The notes below the pieces were generated by a model that was not told the origin of the DNA, did no database searches, and saw only the letters and a list, made by a program, of their open reading frames with translations. A program made the translations under genes and the position numbers. A stretch of 64,000 nucleotides of DNA, from contig JAADGI010000016.1 of NCBI GenBank assembly GCA_013152415.1, forward strand, positions 16,066 through 80,065. The letters are read 5' to 3'. The DNA is from Gammaproteobacteria bacterium (GTDB lineage: Bacteria > Pseudomonadota > Gammaproteobacteria > HyVt-429). Below, piece after piece: positions 46,717 through 55,822 of the stretch; the stretch's first letter is position 1; every line of letters starts with the position of its first letter.

Positions 46717-47319
46717 CTATTGAGCCGCCCAGAAGCCCCCCTCCCGCAATACGATGTAGGCCAATATGGCCAGGGTCACCACTGTCCAGCCTATTTTATC
46801 GAGCTTAGTCTCCAATACATCGGCAAAACGTGGCCCACCCCAATACAAAATACCGGCTACAAGAAAAAATCGGGCACCACGGCCAATGCAGGAAGCAATA
46901 ATAAACGGCAATAGCGCCATGGCCGTTACACCCGCAGAGATGGTAAACACCTTGTAGGGAATAGGGGTAAATCCAGCGATGAACACCACCCAAAACCCAT
47001 AGTCAGCAAACCATTCCTGCACACGAAGAAAGCGCGCCTCGGCGTGATATATCTCAAGAATGGGCTGGGCGACTTCCGCATATAAAAACACGCCAATATA
47101 ATAGCCCAGCACACCGCCGAGCACGGACATTATGGTGGTCAGGCTGGCATACCACCATGCCTTATCCCGGTTCCTAAGCACCATGGGGGCCAACATCACA
47201 TCTGGAGGAATGGGAAAAAAAGATGATTCGGCAAAACTGAGCAAACCGAGGTAACGCGGTGCGTGTTTATGCCCCGCCCATTTTATTGACCGGGTGTAGA
47301 GCCAGGAAAATATTTTCAT
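46717..47319 (-). CDS. YqaA/DedA-family membrane protein
   Basis: A 200-residue VTT/SNARE-associated-type membrane protein. LSFAESSFFPIPPDVMLAPM and the later FIAGFTPIPYKVFTISAG are the paired re-entrant motifs of DedA proteins, with about four to five membrane segments. Possible polyprenyl-phosphate or lipid flippase; the precise function is unknown. It overlaps the pcm stop as TAATG. YqaA lies in the same pcm-nlpD interval in other gammaproteobacteria. Confidence 0.9.
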   Translation of the reverse strand: MKIFSWLYTRSIKWAGHKHAPRYLGLLSFAESSFFPIPPDVMLAPMVLRNRDKAWWYASLTTIMSVLGGVLGYYIGVFLYAEVAQPILEIYHAEARFLRVQEWFADYGFWVVFIAGFTPIPYKVFTISAGVTAMALLPFIIASCIGRGARFFLVAGILYWGGPRFADVLETKLDKIGWTVVTLAILAYIVLREGGFWAAQ

Positions 47320-47999
47320 TATTGTTTACCTTCCAACAACGGAACAAATCGAACCGCATCCAATACTTCTTCATTAAATTGATCGCCCTCACGGGTGATA
47401 AGGCGGAGCTGCTGAAAGTCATCAGCACCCACCGGCAATAGCATTCGGCCTTTGTCCGCCAACTGTTGGAGCAATGAGTCGGGCACCTGGGCACCCGCGG
47501 CGGTAACCATGATCCCATCGTAGGGGGCATGCTCCGCCCAGCCCAAAATACCATCGGAATGATGAAACTGGATGTTGGCCAAACCCAGTTCCCCTAAACA
47601 GATCATGGCTCGATTAAGTAACGAGGCAATACGTTCTACTGTAAATACCTTACTGACCAAAGATGCCAATACTGCAGTTTGATAACCCGACCCGGTACCG
47701 ATCTCAAGTACCCGCTGGCAGGGCCCGGCAGCAAGCAACACCTCGGTCATTTTTGCAACGATATAGGGCTGCGATAGGGTCTGCCCAAAACCAATGGGTA
47801 GTGCGACATTTTCATAGGCCCGTGATGCCAAGGCTTCATCCAAAAATATATGTCGGGGCACACTCCCTATAACCTCCAAAACCTGCTCATTGGATATGCC
47901 TTGTCCACGCAGCAGGTCCACCAACCGGGTTCGAGTGCGCTGGGATGTCATCCCAATACCACTCAAGCGTTCGCTGCGCCAGATCATGTCTTTAGCCAT
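47319..47999 (-). CDS. pcm: Protein-L-isoaspartate O-methyltransferase
   Basis: A 226-residue SAM enzyme that starts repair of isoaspartyl residues. [48 protein letters not shown] and [10 protein letters not shown] are the family motifs. ATG 47999 overlaps surE by 16 bp; an internal ATG at 47954 is an alternative start. Confidence 0.94.
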   Translation of the reverse strand: MAKDMIWRSERLSGIGMTSQRTRTRLVDLLRGQGISNEQVLEVIGSVPRHIFLDEALASRAYENVALPIGFGQTLSQPYIVAKMTEVLLAAGPCQRVLEIGTGSGYQTAVLASLVSKVFTVERIASLLNRAMICLGELGLANIQFHHSDGILGWAEHAPYDGIMVTAAGAQVPDSLLQQLADKGRMLLPVGADDFQQLRLITREGDQFNEEVLDAVRFVPLLEGKQ

Positions 48000-48727
48000 C
48001 TACTTACCTGATCGAGTGCACTATAGCGTGTAAGGTCAACTTGTAGCGGTGTCACTGAAACAAATTTGTTTTTCACTGCATAAAAATCGGTTCCTGGCCC
48101 GGCATCTTGTTCGGCACCGGCAGGACCCACCCAAAAGACTTCCTCTCCCTGAGGATCCGTACCCCGTACTGCAGGCTCAGATTTATGTCGGTGGCCCAGG
48201 CGGGTGGCTTGATAGCCGGCAAATTGATCCAGCGGTACATCGGGTACGTTGATATTCAGTATGGTATCCGCAGGTAAAGGATTTTTCTTCAATCGCTTCA
48301 AGAATTTCAGCGCCACTGCCGCCGCACTTTCATAGTTGCTGCATTGATTGCCGACCAGAGAAATAGCGATAGCCGGAAGACCGAGAAACCTTCCCTCCAT
48401 GGCCGCTGCCACGGTACCTGAGTACAGCACATCATCACCAAGATTGGCACCTCCGTTAATACCCGCCACGACCATATCCGGCTCCTCTTCGAGTAAGCCC
48501 GTGATGGCAAGATGCACACAGTCCGTTGGTGTACCGTCTACATAATAAAACCCGTTATCCGCCCGACGGGCACGCAAAGGACTACGCAGGGTCAAGGAAT
48601 TGCTGGCGCCACTACGATCTCGATCAGGCGCGACGACAATAACATCGGCCTTTTTACTGAGCCGCTCAACCAAGCAGGTGATTCCCGGTGCCAGATAGCC
48701 GTCGTCGTTACTGACGAGTATACGCAT
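47984..48727 (-). CDS. surE: 5'/3'-nucleotidase SurE
   Basis: A 247-residue survival protein nucleotidase. The metal-binding N-terminus [46 protein letters not shown] and the loop [20 protein letters not shown] are diagnostic. ATG 48727 is chosen. It is the promoter-proximal gene of surE-pcm-yqaA-nlpD-rpoS. Confidence 0.95.
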   Translation of the reverse strand: MRILVSNDDGYLAPGITCLVERLSKKADVIVVAPDRDRSGASNSLTLRSPLRARRADNGFYYVDGTPTDCVHLAITGLLEEEPDMVVAGINGGANLGDDVLYSGTVAAAMEGRFLGLPAIAISLVGNQCSNYESAAAVALKFLKRLKKNPLPADTILNINVPDVPLDQFAGYQATRLGHRHKSEPAVRGTDPQGEEVFWVGPAGAEQDAGPGTDFYAVKNKFVSVTPLQVDLTRYSALDQVSRWLKT

Positions 48728-49003
48728 GCTGGAAGAAAGCTCCGGACTAGACTTGGCTAGGGCCAAACATCACGGCCTTTGCCACACTGAGGCGTAAGAA
48801 TTCGGGACGGGGGGAATCAAATCTTTGGTCTCCGGCGCTCCATGTTGGAAATTTTTTCATTATCATAGAGAGTGGTATTATTTTAAGCGCCTATACTATC
48901 AACATAATCAAACATTTATGAAACAATTTTGGATATCAAAATCCATACCGGGCAGATGATAGCATCATATTAAAATTCTCGCTGACGCCCGCCATTCACG
49001 TCT

Positions 49004-50464
49004 TTACGAGGGAAGCGTCTTCTCGAGTCCTCCACCCATCTTGGAATCCACGCCCCAACTGGCATCACTGGCCAATCCGGGATCGAACCAATCCAGCTTA
49101 TTGCGTAACTGCACAACTTCTCCCACTATCACTAATGTGGGTGCCTTTACGTTTTCTTTCGCTACAATATCGGGTAAAGACTTCAAATCACCCACGTATA
49201 CCCTTTGAAAGTGTGTGGTCCCCTGTTGCACCAATGCGGCTGGCATAGTCTCGGACATGCCGTGCTTCATCAGTTCTGCACACAAGCGGTCCAGCCCAGC
49301 CAAGCCCATGTAGAAGACAATCGTCTGTCTTGGCTGTACCAACGCATCCCAATCCAGATTGGTAGTGCCATCCTTTAGGTGACCGGTTATAAACACACAA
49401 GACTGTGCAAAATCTCTGTGGGTCAGCGGTATACCGGCATAGGCCGCACAACCCGATGCTGCAGTGATACCGGGTACCACCTGAAAAGGTATGGACTCGG
49501 ACACCAGGGTTTCTAATTCTTCTCCTCCTCTTCCGAAGATGAATGGATCGCCACCCTTTAGCCTGACAACCTTATTGCCCTCTTTTGCCAACCTCACCAA
49601 TAAGTTGTTGATGTCTTCCTGTGGAAGCGCATGCTTATCTCTTTCTTTGCCAACATAGATACGTTTCGCATCTCGTCGCGCCATATCCACTATTCGAGGT
49701 GATACCAACCTATCGTGCACAACAACATCAGCCTGTTGCAATAATCGTAAGGCCCTGAAGGTCAGTAAATCCGGATCTCCCGGCCCACCACCAACCAGAT
49801 AAACTTCGCCCTTTTTCGCGCCATTACCCAAAGCAAGGCTGTCCAATTCCTCCTGAATCGCCACCCTTGCGTCCTTCTCTCGGCCACAAAATACTAATTC
49901 AGCAATATGTCCCTGTAGTACCTTCTCCCAGAAGAGTCGCCGTTGCCGTGGAATTTTTATGGTGTCTTTAACCTTAGAACGAAAGGTGGATATCAGTTTA
50001 GCCAACTTTCCATAGGATGCCGGTATCAAGGACTCCATTCTCGCTCTTACTAAACGGGCCAAAACGGGTGAAGCACCCCCGGTAGACACTGCGGCAATGA
50101 GTGGTGACCGATCAACTATCGAGGGCATGATAAAAGTACAAAGACTGGGGTCGTCCACGACGTTTACCGGTATGTTTAATTTTAGCGCTGAGTCATGTAC
50201 GCTTTTGTTTACTGCCTGATCATTGGTGGCAGCAATAACAAGCGAACAACCCGTTAAATATTTACCTACAAAACGATCCTTAACATGGTCTACCTTGCCC
50301 TCTTCCTTAAGCTTTTCCAACACACTCTCGATTTGGGGGGCAATGACTTTTACCTGGGAATACGCCTTTAGCAAAAGAGAAATCTTTCGGGCAGCAACCT
50401 CACCCCCTCCAACTACAGCACAGGTTTTGCCTTTTAAATTTAAAAATATAGGAAGATAGTCCAT
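49004..50464 (-). CDS. cysG: Siroheme synthase CysG
   Basis: A 486-residue trifunctional enzyme. The N-terminal part (about 1-200) is the NAD-dependent precorrin-2 dehydrogenase/ferrochelatase ([20 protein letters not shown]). The C-terminal part is uroporphyrinogen-III methyltransferase ([44 protein letters not shown]-type PGITAASGC). It makes siroheme for sulfite and nitrite reductases. It stands alone, about 276 bp after surE's start region. Confidence 0.94.
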   Translation of the reverse strand: MDYLPIFLNLKGKTCAVVGGGEVAARKISLLLKAYSQVKVIAPQIESVLEKLKEEGKVDHVKDRFVGKYLTGCSLVIAATNDQAVNKSVHDSALKLNIPVNVVDDPSLCTFIMPSIVDRSPLIAAVSTGGASPVLARLVRARMESLIPASYGKLAKLISTFRSKVKDTIKIPRQRRLFWEKVLQGHIAELVFCGREKDARVAIQEELDSLALGNGAKKGEVYLVGGGPGDPDLLTFRALRLLQQADVVVHDRLVSPRIVDMARRDAKRIYVGKERDKHALPQEDINNLLVRLAKEGNKVVRLKGGDPFIFGRGGEELETLVSESIPFQVVPGITAASGCAAYAGIPLTHRDFAQSCVFITGHLKDGTTNLDWDALVQPRQTIVFYMGLAGLDRLCAELMKHGMSETMPAALVQQGTTHFQRVYVGDLKSLPDIVAKENVKAPTLVIVGEVVQLRNKLDWFDPGLASDASWGVDSKMGGGLEKTLPS

Positions 50465-50517
50465 AACATGTCTATGGCTGTAATTATATTGTAAGCAACA
50501 AATACCCTAATAGCAGT

Positions 50518-50607
50518 TGGCGGAGAGGGTGGGATTCGAACCCACGAAGGGCTTACACCCTTGCTGGTTTTCAAGACCAGTGCCTTCGACCACTCGACCA
50601 CCTCTCC
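50518..50607 (-). tRNA. tRNA-Ser (anticodon UGA)
   Basis: A 90-nt tRNA including an encoded CCA (50518-50520) and discriminator G. The acceptor stem GGAGAGG (50601-50607) pairs with CCTCTCC. The anticodon stem CTGGT/ACCAG holds the loop CTTGAAA, giving anticodon TGA. The long variable arm (AAGGGTGTAAGCCCTT) and GGTTCGAATCC T-arm are typical of tRNA-Ser. Confidence 0.97.
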
Positions 50608-50638
50608 TGTTTCTAGTAACTCTTAGCAGTGCTGTCCC

Positions 50639-50709
50639 GTCATTCCGGCGAAGACCAGAATCCAGTGGTTTCAAAGACTTCCTGGATGCCGGAACAGCCT
50701 AGCATGACA
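50639..50709. repeat. Dispersed inverted repeat (GTCATTCCGGCG family)
   Basis: GTCATTCCGGCGAAGACC... CAGAATCCAG faces CTGGATGCCGGAA... CATGAC, an imperfect palindrome of about 70 bp between the tRNA and the WecA-like gene. Such hairpins are common dispersed repeats in proteobacteria. It may act as a terminator for the glycan cluster. Confidence 0.55.
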
Positions 50710-50736
50710 AAGTACATGCCTTTTTACGCGGCTATG

Positions 50737-51792
50737 TTAACTGGTTTTCGAGGATAAATCACTCGAAGCAAATCGCTCCCACAGGTAACTCATCGTACTA
50801 TAGTAGACAATAAATAATGCCAAAAATATATTTAGCATTGTTGACTCGGCCAGTTGGGTAATATGGCCATAGATACCGAATCCACTCAATACGATAGACG
50901 TAAGCACCAACCCTATCACTGTCGCATTCATCGATAGCCCCATATTCTGCAAGATATGGTGAATATGCATGCGGTCTGATTTAAATGGAGACCGCAGTTT
51001 AATCATTCGATGAAACATAATGGCCACCGTATCAAGTAATGGCACAGCAAGTATCCATAAGGCTGACACTGGACTCATAATGCGATGATCACCCTGAGAC
51101 AGGGTAATAAGAAACCACGTCAGCATGAAACCTATAAACAAACTACCTGCATCCCCCATAAAGACTATTTGCTTGACCAGTTTCGATTTTAAATTAAACA
51201 GTAAGAATGCAGTTATAACACCCATTAGGACAAACAATAATATAACTTCATTGGTACGGCTTTCAAGGTAAGCCAATATAATTAATGATGCCACCGCAAC
51301 CAATGAAAATCCACCGGCTTGACCATTCATGCCATCTGACATATTGATTGCGTTAATAACTCCAACAGTCGAGAAGACTGTAAACGGGATAGCCCATAAT
51401 CCCATGATGACAATTGAGCCTCCAACCAATGCCCCCAAATCATAAATCACCACCCCACCCCAATAACACATCAGCAAGGCAGCACCGATTTGTGCGATAA
51501 ATCGAGACCGTGAACTCAACTCATGCAGATCATCCAGGACACCAACGGCCACGAGCAACACAGAGGCAGCAAGCAGGCTTCTATAACTAGACACTTGTAT
51601 GGGCAATACAAGCAGCGTGACGAAGAATCCGCTAAACATCGCCAGCCCACCCACCAGCGGCGTGGGTTCGCCATGAAGTTTATGGCCACCAGGATAGTCT
51701 AACAGGTCCAAACGATGGGCATATTTTCTGTAACCCAGTATAAAAACGCAGGTAGCACCCCCAGAAACCAGGACAATAACCAGTTCTATCAC
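50737..51792 (-). CDS. WecA/TagO-type polyprenyl-phosphate sugar-phosphate transferase
   Basis: A 351-residue multi-pass membrane enzyme (about ten segments) that loads a HexNAc-1-phosphate on undecaprenyl phosphate, starting glycan synthesis. It has KLHGEPTPLVGGLAM, GVLDDLHELS, the aspartates of NAINMSDGMNGQAGG, FMGDAGSLFIGF, and RMHIHHIL (the His-box of WecA-like enzymes). GTG 51792. It closes the surface-polysaccharide cluster on the minus strand. Confidence 0.9.
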   Translation of the reverse strand: MIELVIVLVSGGATCVFILGYRKYAHRLDLLDYPGGHKLHGEPTPLVGGLAMFSGFFVTLLVLPIQVSSYRSLLAASVLLVAVGVLDDLHELSSRSRFIAQIGAALLMCYWGGVVIYDLGALVGGSIVIMGLWAIPFTVFSTVGVINAINMSDGMNGQAGGFSLVAVASLIILAYLESRTNEVILLFVLMGVITAFLLFNLKSKLVKQIVFMGDAGSLFIGFMLTWFLITLSQGDHRIMSPVSALWILAVPLLDTVAIMFHRMIKLRSPFKSDRMHIHHILQNMGLSMNATVIGLVLTSIVLSGFGIYGHITQLAESTMLNIFLALFIVYYSTMSYLWERFASSDLSSKTS

Positions 51793-51909
51793 ATGTAGTT
51801 CCTATGAGATGGCAAATAAACAGCGTGAATTAACAATTAGGTGCACCTGAAGAGCCCCTTTAATCATTTAGCCTGCGGTTAATTGTGACTTGCATACATG
51901 CTATCATAA

Positions 51910-52113
51910 AACCATGTTTGTCGATGGGTTCCAATTTACTATTTATGGCGCCCCAATATTATTGATGAAGGTGATAATTTTTTGATTGAGCTTACTCTCG
52001 CAGGCAATGCCACACACATCGTTACTAACAACATTCGTGATTTACTAAATGCTGAATTGAAATTCTCAAACTTAAAAATCTTAACCCCTGAAACAATATT
52101 GCAAGGTGAGTAA
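51910..52113 (+). pseudogene. 5'-truncated PIN-domain toxin
   Basis: In the plus strand the frame from 51910 reads HVCRWVPIYYLWRPNIIDEG, then ELTLAGNATHIVTNN and KILTPETILQGE before TAA at 52111-52113. This is the C-terminal half of the PIN-family toxins (RPN...DEGDN..IELA.AG...IVT.N..D). An in-frame TAA (51907-51909) replaces the N-terminal half with its first catalytic aspartate, so the toxin is dead. The antitoxin gene begins two bases after its stop. Confidence 0.75.
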
Positions 52114-52114
52114 T

Positions 52115-52336
52115 ATGGCAACTTTAACTGTCCGGATACCTGATGGTAAACACAGCCGCTTAAAAGCCTTAGCGCAACATAGACATATAAGCGTAAACAA
52201 ATTAATTGAAGAACTTTCGACACAAGCTCTTGCTGAATTTGATAGTGAAGTACGATTCCACGCTCTAGCTGCAAGTGGAAATATCGAAAAAGGTCTAAAA
52301 TTACTCGATAAACTAGATGCTCATTTTTCCAAATGA
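52115..52336 (+). CDS. Ribbon-helix-helix antitoxin
   Basis: A 73-residue protein: MATLTVRIPDGKHSRLKALA, then SVNKLIEELSTQAL, an Arc/CopG-type RHH DNA-binding fold, with a tail (ASGNIEKGLKLLDKLD) that would bind a toxin. ATG 52115 follows AAGGTGAG inside the PIN remnant; GTG 52106 is an alternative. It looks intact although its toxin is truncated. Confidence 0.75.
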   Translation: MATLTVRIPDGKHSRLKALAQHRHISVNKLIEELSTQALAEFDSEVRFHALAASGNIEKGLKLLDKLDAHFSK

Positions 52337-52360
52337 CTGACGATTGTCAGCTCAATAATG

Positions 52361-52488
52361 CTATTTAACGCTTTGTTGTAACGAATTGTTAAACGGCATT
52401 GGACCTTTAACGTCTCCACCTTGACGCCGTATGCTTTCCAAATCCTTGGCCATAGCGAATGCATCGTCACCTAATTTCGGCAACGATT
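52361..52488 (-). pseudogene. C-terminal fragment of a Phd/VapB-like antitoxin (copy 1)
   Basis: On the minus strand the frame reads SLPKLGDDAFAMAKDLESIR, then RQGGDVKGPMPFNNSLQ, ending in TAG at 52361. It matches the end of the antitoxin remnant at 53700-53905 (68 bp at 52421-52488 with two mismatches). The end of the frame runs through the attC-like sequence. Without the N-terminal DNA-binding part it is not functional. Confidence 0.5.
52363..52394 (+). other. attC-like sequence (possible fossil integron recombination site)
   Basis: ATTTAACGCTT at the left and AACGAATTGTTAAAC at the right match the outer boxes of integron attC sites (RYYYAAC and GTTRRRY), including the AACGAATTGTTA seen in classical cassette sites. 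The central hairpin arm is missing (only about 18 bp separate the boxes). It lies 27 bp after the RHH antitoxin gene on the same strand, where a cassette attC belongs. Confidence 0.35.
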
Positions 52489-52513
52489 TTTATCCTTTCT
52501 TACCCCTTTATAC

Positions 52514-52849
52514 TCAGGAAGATGCTGCCACGGTCACATGCCCATGTGATCGGGAACGTGGTGTTGGTTTAACGACAATTTCAATATCGCGGCCAAGGGC
52601 CATTAATAACCTAAACAGCCTCTCTGTAGAAAACCCATCGATATGACCGCGCATCAGGGCGCTTACCTTGGGTTGATCTATCCTTAAAATGTCTGCTGCC
52701 TGTTTTTGCGTCAGGTGTCGCCCTTTGATAATTCTACTGATTCTGCGCGCAAGTTCAGCCTTAGCATATAGTTCATCTGCATTGGGCAACCCCAAATCAG
52801 CGAACACATTACCGCTACTTTTCGCGACTTTAATGTTCCTACTCATCAT
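52514..52849 (-). CDS. XRE-family antitoxin (HigA-like)
   Basis: A 111-residue helix-turn-helix protein: ADELYAKAELARRISRIIKG, then LTQKQAADILRIDQPKVSALM and STERLFRLLMALGRDIEIVV. This is the HTH_37-type antitoxin usually downstream of a phage Gp49-like RelE/HigB toxin. It looks intact; its start (ATG 52849 or 52846) follows the toxin remnant on the minus strand. Confidence 0.85.
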   Translation of the reverse strand: MMSRNIKVAKSSGNVFADLGLPNADELYAKAELARRISRIIKGRHLTQKQAADILRIDQPKVSALMRGHIDGFSTERLFRLLMALGRDIEIVVKPTPRSRSHGHVTVAASS

Positions 52850-52876
52850 CTCACCTTATCCAAATAACTCTTTAGC

Positions 52877-53188
52877 TCACTTAAAACGCGCTTTGACCAT
52901 AGCGATATCCGGTTTTGGGGTGCGGATACCTTTCTTCGATTTCTTCTGGAAGGTATGGAGTACACAAATTTTATCCCCGAATCGGACGGTATATACAGCC
53001 CTATAGGTATCACCTGCATGATTATCCACGATCTCAAAACGGCCCCACCACCAAACCCCTTCATGATCTTTGCGTCCGGGTGACGGTCCCCGTGCTGGGC
53101 CAAATGCAGCCCATAACCGATCACCTTTTGCACTTGTACCGGGAACATCAGGTCCTCCTTCGAGGACCCTATCCAAACGATCTGCTTT
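52877..53188 (-). pseudogene. Frameshifted RelE/HigB (Gp49-like) toxin
   Basis: One frame gives MSREKQIVWIGSSKEDLMFP, then VIGYGLHLAQHGDRHPDAK and MKGFGGGAV. The continuation EIVDNHAGDTYRAVYTVRFG and FQKKSKKGIRTPKPDIAMVK lies in another frame ending at 52877. The switch is at about 53036-53040, in a run of T, and fits a one-base deletion in GCCGTTTTGAG. Together the two halves make a normal Gp49-like toxin of about 105 residues. It is upstream of the intact XRE antitoxin. Confidence 0.8.
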
Positions 53189-53241
53189 TCCCTGCTCATG
53201 AATATGCCAATTTTGCATAATTCCCGTTTAGCCGCAATCAT

Positions 53242-53399
53242 TACGACGGAACAAAATCATCGCGGACCCGCGCTCCCTGTCGTATAGGCGCAACCTCTGG
53301 TCGCGAACCCTGCTACTACGCCGTCAGGGGCGGCTCTACCATGATTCGTGCATCCATCACGTATCACGTGTTTACCAGAGGCGTTAACGGGATAACAAT
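53242..53399. other. Non-coding spacer
   Basis: About 160 bp upstream of the HigBA remnant. It includes scattered GC-rich short inverted segments (for example GTATCACGTGTTTACC near 53371) but no gene or named element that I can support. Confidence 0.4.
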
Positions 53400-53603
53400 G
53401 AGGGCGCTTCTGCTAATTGATAATACCTTCTCTGCCCCACAAGGGGACTCGTTATCACCGTAGGAGCGCCGTCCCCCGGCGCGATGTTTAATATTCGCGG
53501 TCAGGAGACCGCTCCTACAGGATGTAAACATTCAAGGTATAATGACTTATAGCCTCTAGATGTAAAATATCATGGGGGTAGAGGGTGTTAATAGAAGTGC
53601 CCA
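53400..53603. mobile_element. MITE-like element with nested palindrome
   Basis: Ends GAGGGCGCTTCTGCTAATTG (53400 onward) and TTAATAGAAGTGCCCAT (ending about 53603) match the terminal repeats of the elements at 42745-42841 and 55680-55791. Inside, GTAGGAGCG (53460) and CGCTCCTAC (about 53511-53519) bound a second palindrome, a repeat type seen in several gammaproteobacteria. So one repeat seems to have inserted in another. No gene. Confidence 0.65.
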
Positions 53604-53699
53604 TGAATTAAAAACTCTACTTTTCCCAAACCTAGGGAAGATCCCTCGGCCCATGCCTCGGGATGATGGTGGTATTAGGCTTAAGTAAGTGCCATTCGG

Positions 53700-53905
53700 G
53701 TTACACCCCTTGACGCCGTATGCTTTCCAAATCCCTGGCCATAGCGAATGCATCGTCACCTAATTTAGGCAACGATTCTAATTATCCAGTTAATACCTCA
53801 ATGGACACACCAGGCTTTGGCGGTGGACTCAACTCCGCAACGGTTTGCGATCCTTCGATAATATAGAGGCTATGCCCGGTCACGCGTACTTTGTCGACTT
53901 TAACG
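53700..53905 (-). pseudogene. Phd/VapB-like antitoxin remnant (copy 2)
   Basis: On the minus strand: VDKVRVTGHSLYIIEGSQTV, AELSPPPKPGVSIEVLTG, an in-frame TAA, then LESLPKLGDDAFAMARDLES and IRRQGV before another stop. It resembles antitoxins of the type ...GxPVAEL.PP...LLxSLPxL...FA.DLE.IR. The N-terminus is lost against the end of the carbamoyltransferase gene (53916), and a stop splits the rest. Its 3' 68 bp repeat the copy at 52421-52488. Confidence 0.6.
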
Positions 53906-53915
53906 AACTAAAATA

Positions 53916-55679
53916 CTACTTTTCTGCAATCGGGCTCTTTCGACTAATAAAATAATCACCCAGTACCAACACATCCATCTTTGTCCTCAAAAAGCAATCC
54001 AGTGCCTCATCAGGTTTACATACAATAGGCTCGTTCTCATTAAAGGATGTATTGAGGACCAAGGGGATGCCCGTCTTCTCGTAAAATGCGTTTATAAGCT
54101 TATAATATCTTTCATTTTGGTCTTGCGTTACAGTCTGCAGCCGTCCCGTTCCGTCCACATGGGCGACCGCTGGTATTTTACTTCTCATTTCTTCCTTAAT
54201 ATTAAACACCTTCATCATAAATGGAACATCGTCATCTTCTTCAAACCACCCCGAAACATGTTCCCGTAAGATCGACGGTGCAAAAGGTCTGAATGACTCC
54301 CGGCGCTTGATCTTAAGATTCAAAATATCTTTCATATCCGCCCGCCGTGGATCACAGATGATAGAACGATTTCCTAGTGCCCGGGGGCCCCACTCCATCC
54401 TGCCCTGAAACCATCCAATGACCTTGGCTTCGGAAATGGCAACAGCGGTCCTTCGTGTTAACTCGGCCTCATCGTCAATATGCTCAATATCGCAGTTCTC
54501 CCCCTCTAATGCTGAACGTCTGGCCCCCAGCACCTCCAGAATTTGACTATCATCAAATTCAGGTCCCCAATAAGCATGCTTCATACTCGAGCCAGACACA
54601 TCTATCCCGGCTCTTTGCGCAGCCACTAAGGCCGCACCAACAGCCCCTCCCGCATCTCCGGCTGCTGGCTGTATATAAACGTGTTTAAACGACGTATTAC
54701 GGTATATCTTCCCATTGGCCACCGAGTTCATTGCACAACCCCCGGCAAGGCATAGCCTGTCTTCACCCGTCACTTTGTGTAGATGATTCAATATATTGAA
54801 AAATGCCTCTTCATACGTCTTTTGGATGGAATGGGCGATATCCTTATGCTTCTGCTCTAGGGGCTCGTCTTTTTTTCTCGCTGGCCCCAATAGTTTCTCC
54901 AGCGCATCGGTATAGAGCCGGCCGACCCTGGGCGTGGCATTGTCCCATTCGTAACCAATTTCATGCCGCTGATGCCTGAAATATTTCAGATTCAGGGAAT
55001 ACTCACCATTTAAACCCAAGCGAACAATACCCCCCATCTCTTCCATATATTTCGGCCTACCATATGGCGCAAGCCCCATCACCTTATACTCATCACCGTA
55101 GTGTGGAAATCCAATATATTGGGTCAGCGCTTGATAAAATACCCCCAGTGAATGGGGAAAATAAATCCTGTTCTGAACATCAATTTTATTGCCCTTACCT
55201 CGGCCCCATGCCCCACTGCTGAAATCACCAAACCCGTCCACAGAAAGAACCGCAGCCGATTCAAATTCGGATACATAGAAACAAGAAGCAAGATGGGCCA
55301 AATGATGTTCAACAGCAACAAGTTCGGCCTTTATCTCATTATCCGGGTAGTACTCCTGTAGAAACTCCACTGCCCCTTTTCGCTTTCCTCGCGTACGAAG
55401 CTTCTCCAGCACCAACGACGGACTTGCCTTTCCAGTAAGCGTATAACCTATTTTTTTCCAGAAACTCTGTGACGGATCACTATTGATGCCAACATAACTG
55501 ATGTCCGAGATACAAAGACCAGTCGATCTCAAACAATAATCTATAGCTTCCGAAGGAAACCCTGCCCAGTGCTTTACGCGCCTGAATCTCTCCTCCTCTG
55601 CCGCTGCAATGATTTTATCGCCCTTAATGATGCAGGCAGAAGAATCACCATGAAAGGCGTTAAGACCTAGAATATACAT
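53916..55679 (-). CDS. Carbamoyltransferase (NodU/CmcH family)
   Basis: A 587-residue enzyme that transfers a carbamoyl group, from carbamoyl phosphate via carbamoyl-AMP, to a sugar hydroxyl. It has ILGLNAFHGDSSACIIKG, AAAEEERFRRVKHW, VEHHLAHLASCFY, SVDGFGDFSSG, LAGGCAMNSVANGKI, PAAGDAGGAVGAAL and the C-terminal RRESFRPFAPSIL. ATG 55679 lies directly beside the end of a MITE-like element, which therefore supplies its upstream region. Probably decorates the cluster's polysaccharide. Confidence 0.9.
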   Translation of the reverse strand: MYILGLNAFHGDSSACIIKGDKIIAAAEEERFRRVKHWAGFPSEAIDYCLRSTGLCISDISYVGINSDPSQSFWKKIGYTLTGKASPSLVLEKLRTRGKRKGAVEFLQEYYPDNEIKAELVAVEHHLAHLASCFYVSEFESAAVLSVDGFGDFSSGAWGRGKGNKIDVQNRIYFPHSLGVFYQALTQYIGFPHYGDEYKVMGLAPYGRPKYMEEMGGIVRLGLNGEYSLNLKYFRHQRHEIGYEWDNATPRVGRLYTDALEKLLGPARKKDEPLEQKHKDIAHSIQKTYEEAFFNILNHLHKVTGEDRLCLAGGCAMNSVANGKIYRNTSFKHVYIQPAAGDAGGAVGAALVAAQRAGIDVSGSSMKHAYWGPEFDDSQILEVLGARRSALEGENCDIEHIDDEAELTRRTAVAISEAKVIGWFQGRMEWGPRALGNRSIICDPRRADMKDILNLKIKRRESFRPFAPSILREHVSGWFEEDDDVPFMMKVFNIKEEMRSKIPAVAHVDGTGRLQTVTQDQNERYYKLINAFYEKTGIPLVLNTSFNENEPIVCKPDEALDCFLRTKMDVLVLGDYFISRKSPIAEK

Positions 55680-55791
55680 TGGGGCACTTCTATTAATTGA
55701 CAATCCCTTCTCCCTCCGGGAGAAGGTTAGGATGAGGGGATATTAAAATCAATGCGCTTTTCTTGTTTGACTCCCCCAATAGAAGTGCCCA
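55680..55791. mobile_element. MITE-like element upstream of the carbamoyltransferase
   Basis: Ends TGGGGCACTTCTATTAAT (55680-55697) and CAATAGAAGTGCCCA (55777-55791) are inverted repeats. The core contains TTCTCCCTCCGGGAGAAGG and GTTAGGATGAGGGG, also seen at 36567, 44620 and 57273. It is adjacent to the start codon of the downstream gene. Non-coding, 112 bp. Confidence 0.75.
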
Positions 55792-55822
55792 TTGATAATG
55801 CAGAATACAAAATAGCAAGTAA

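Noticed and set aside
50517..50702. 61-codon plus-strand frame beginning over the tRNA-Ser
   Set aside because: The start lies inside the tRNA complement; this VGFEPTKG-type frame is a well-known spurious ORF over tRNA-Ser genes.
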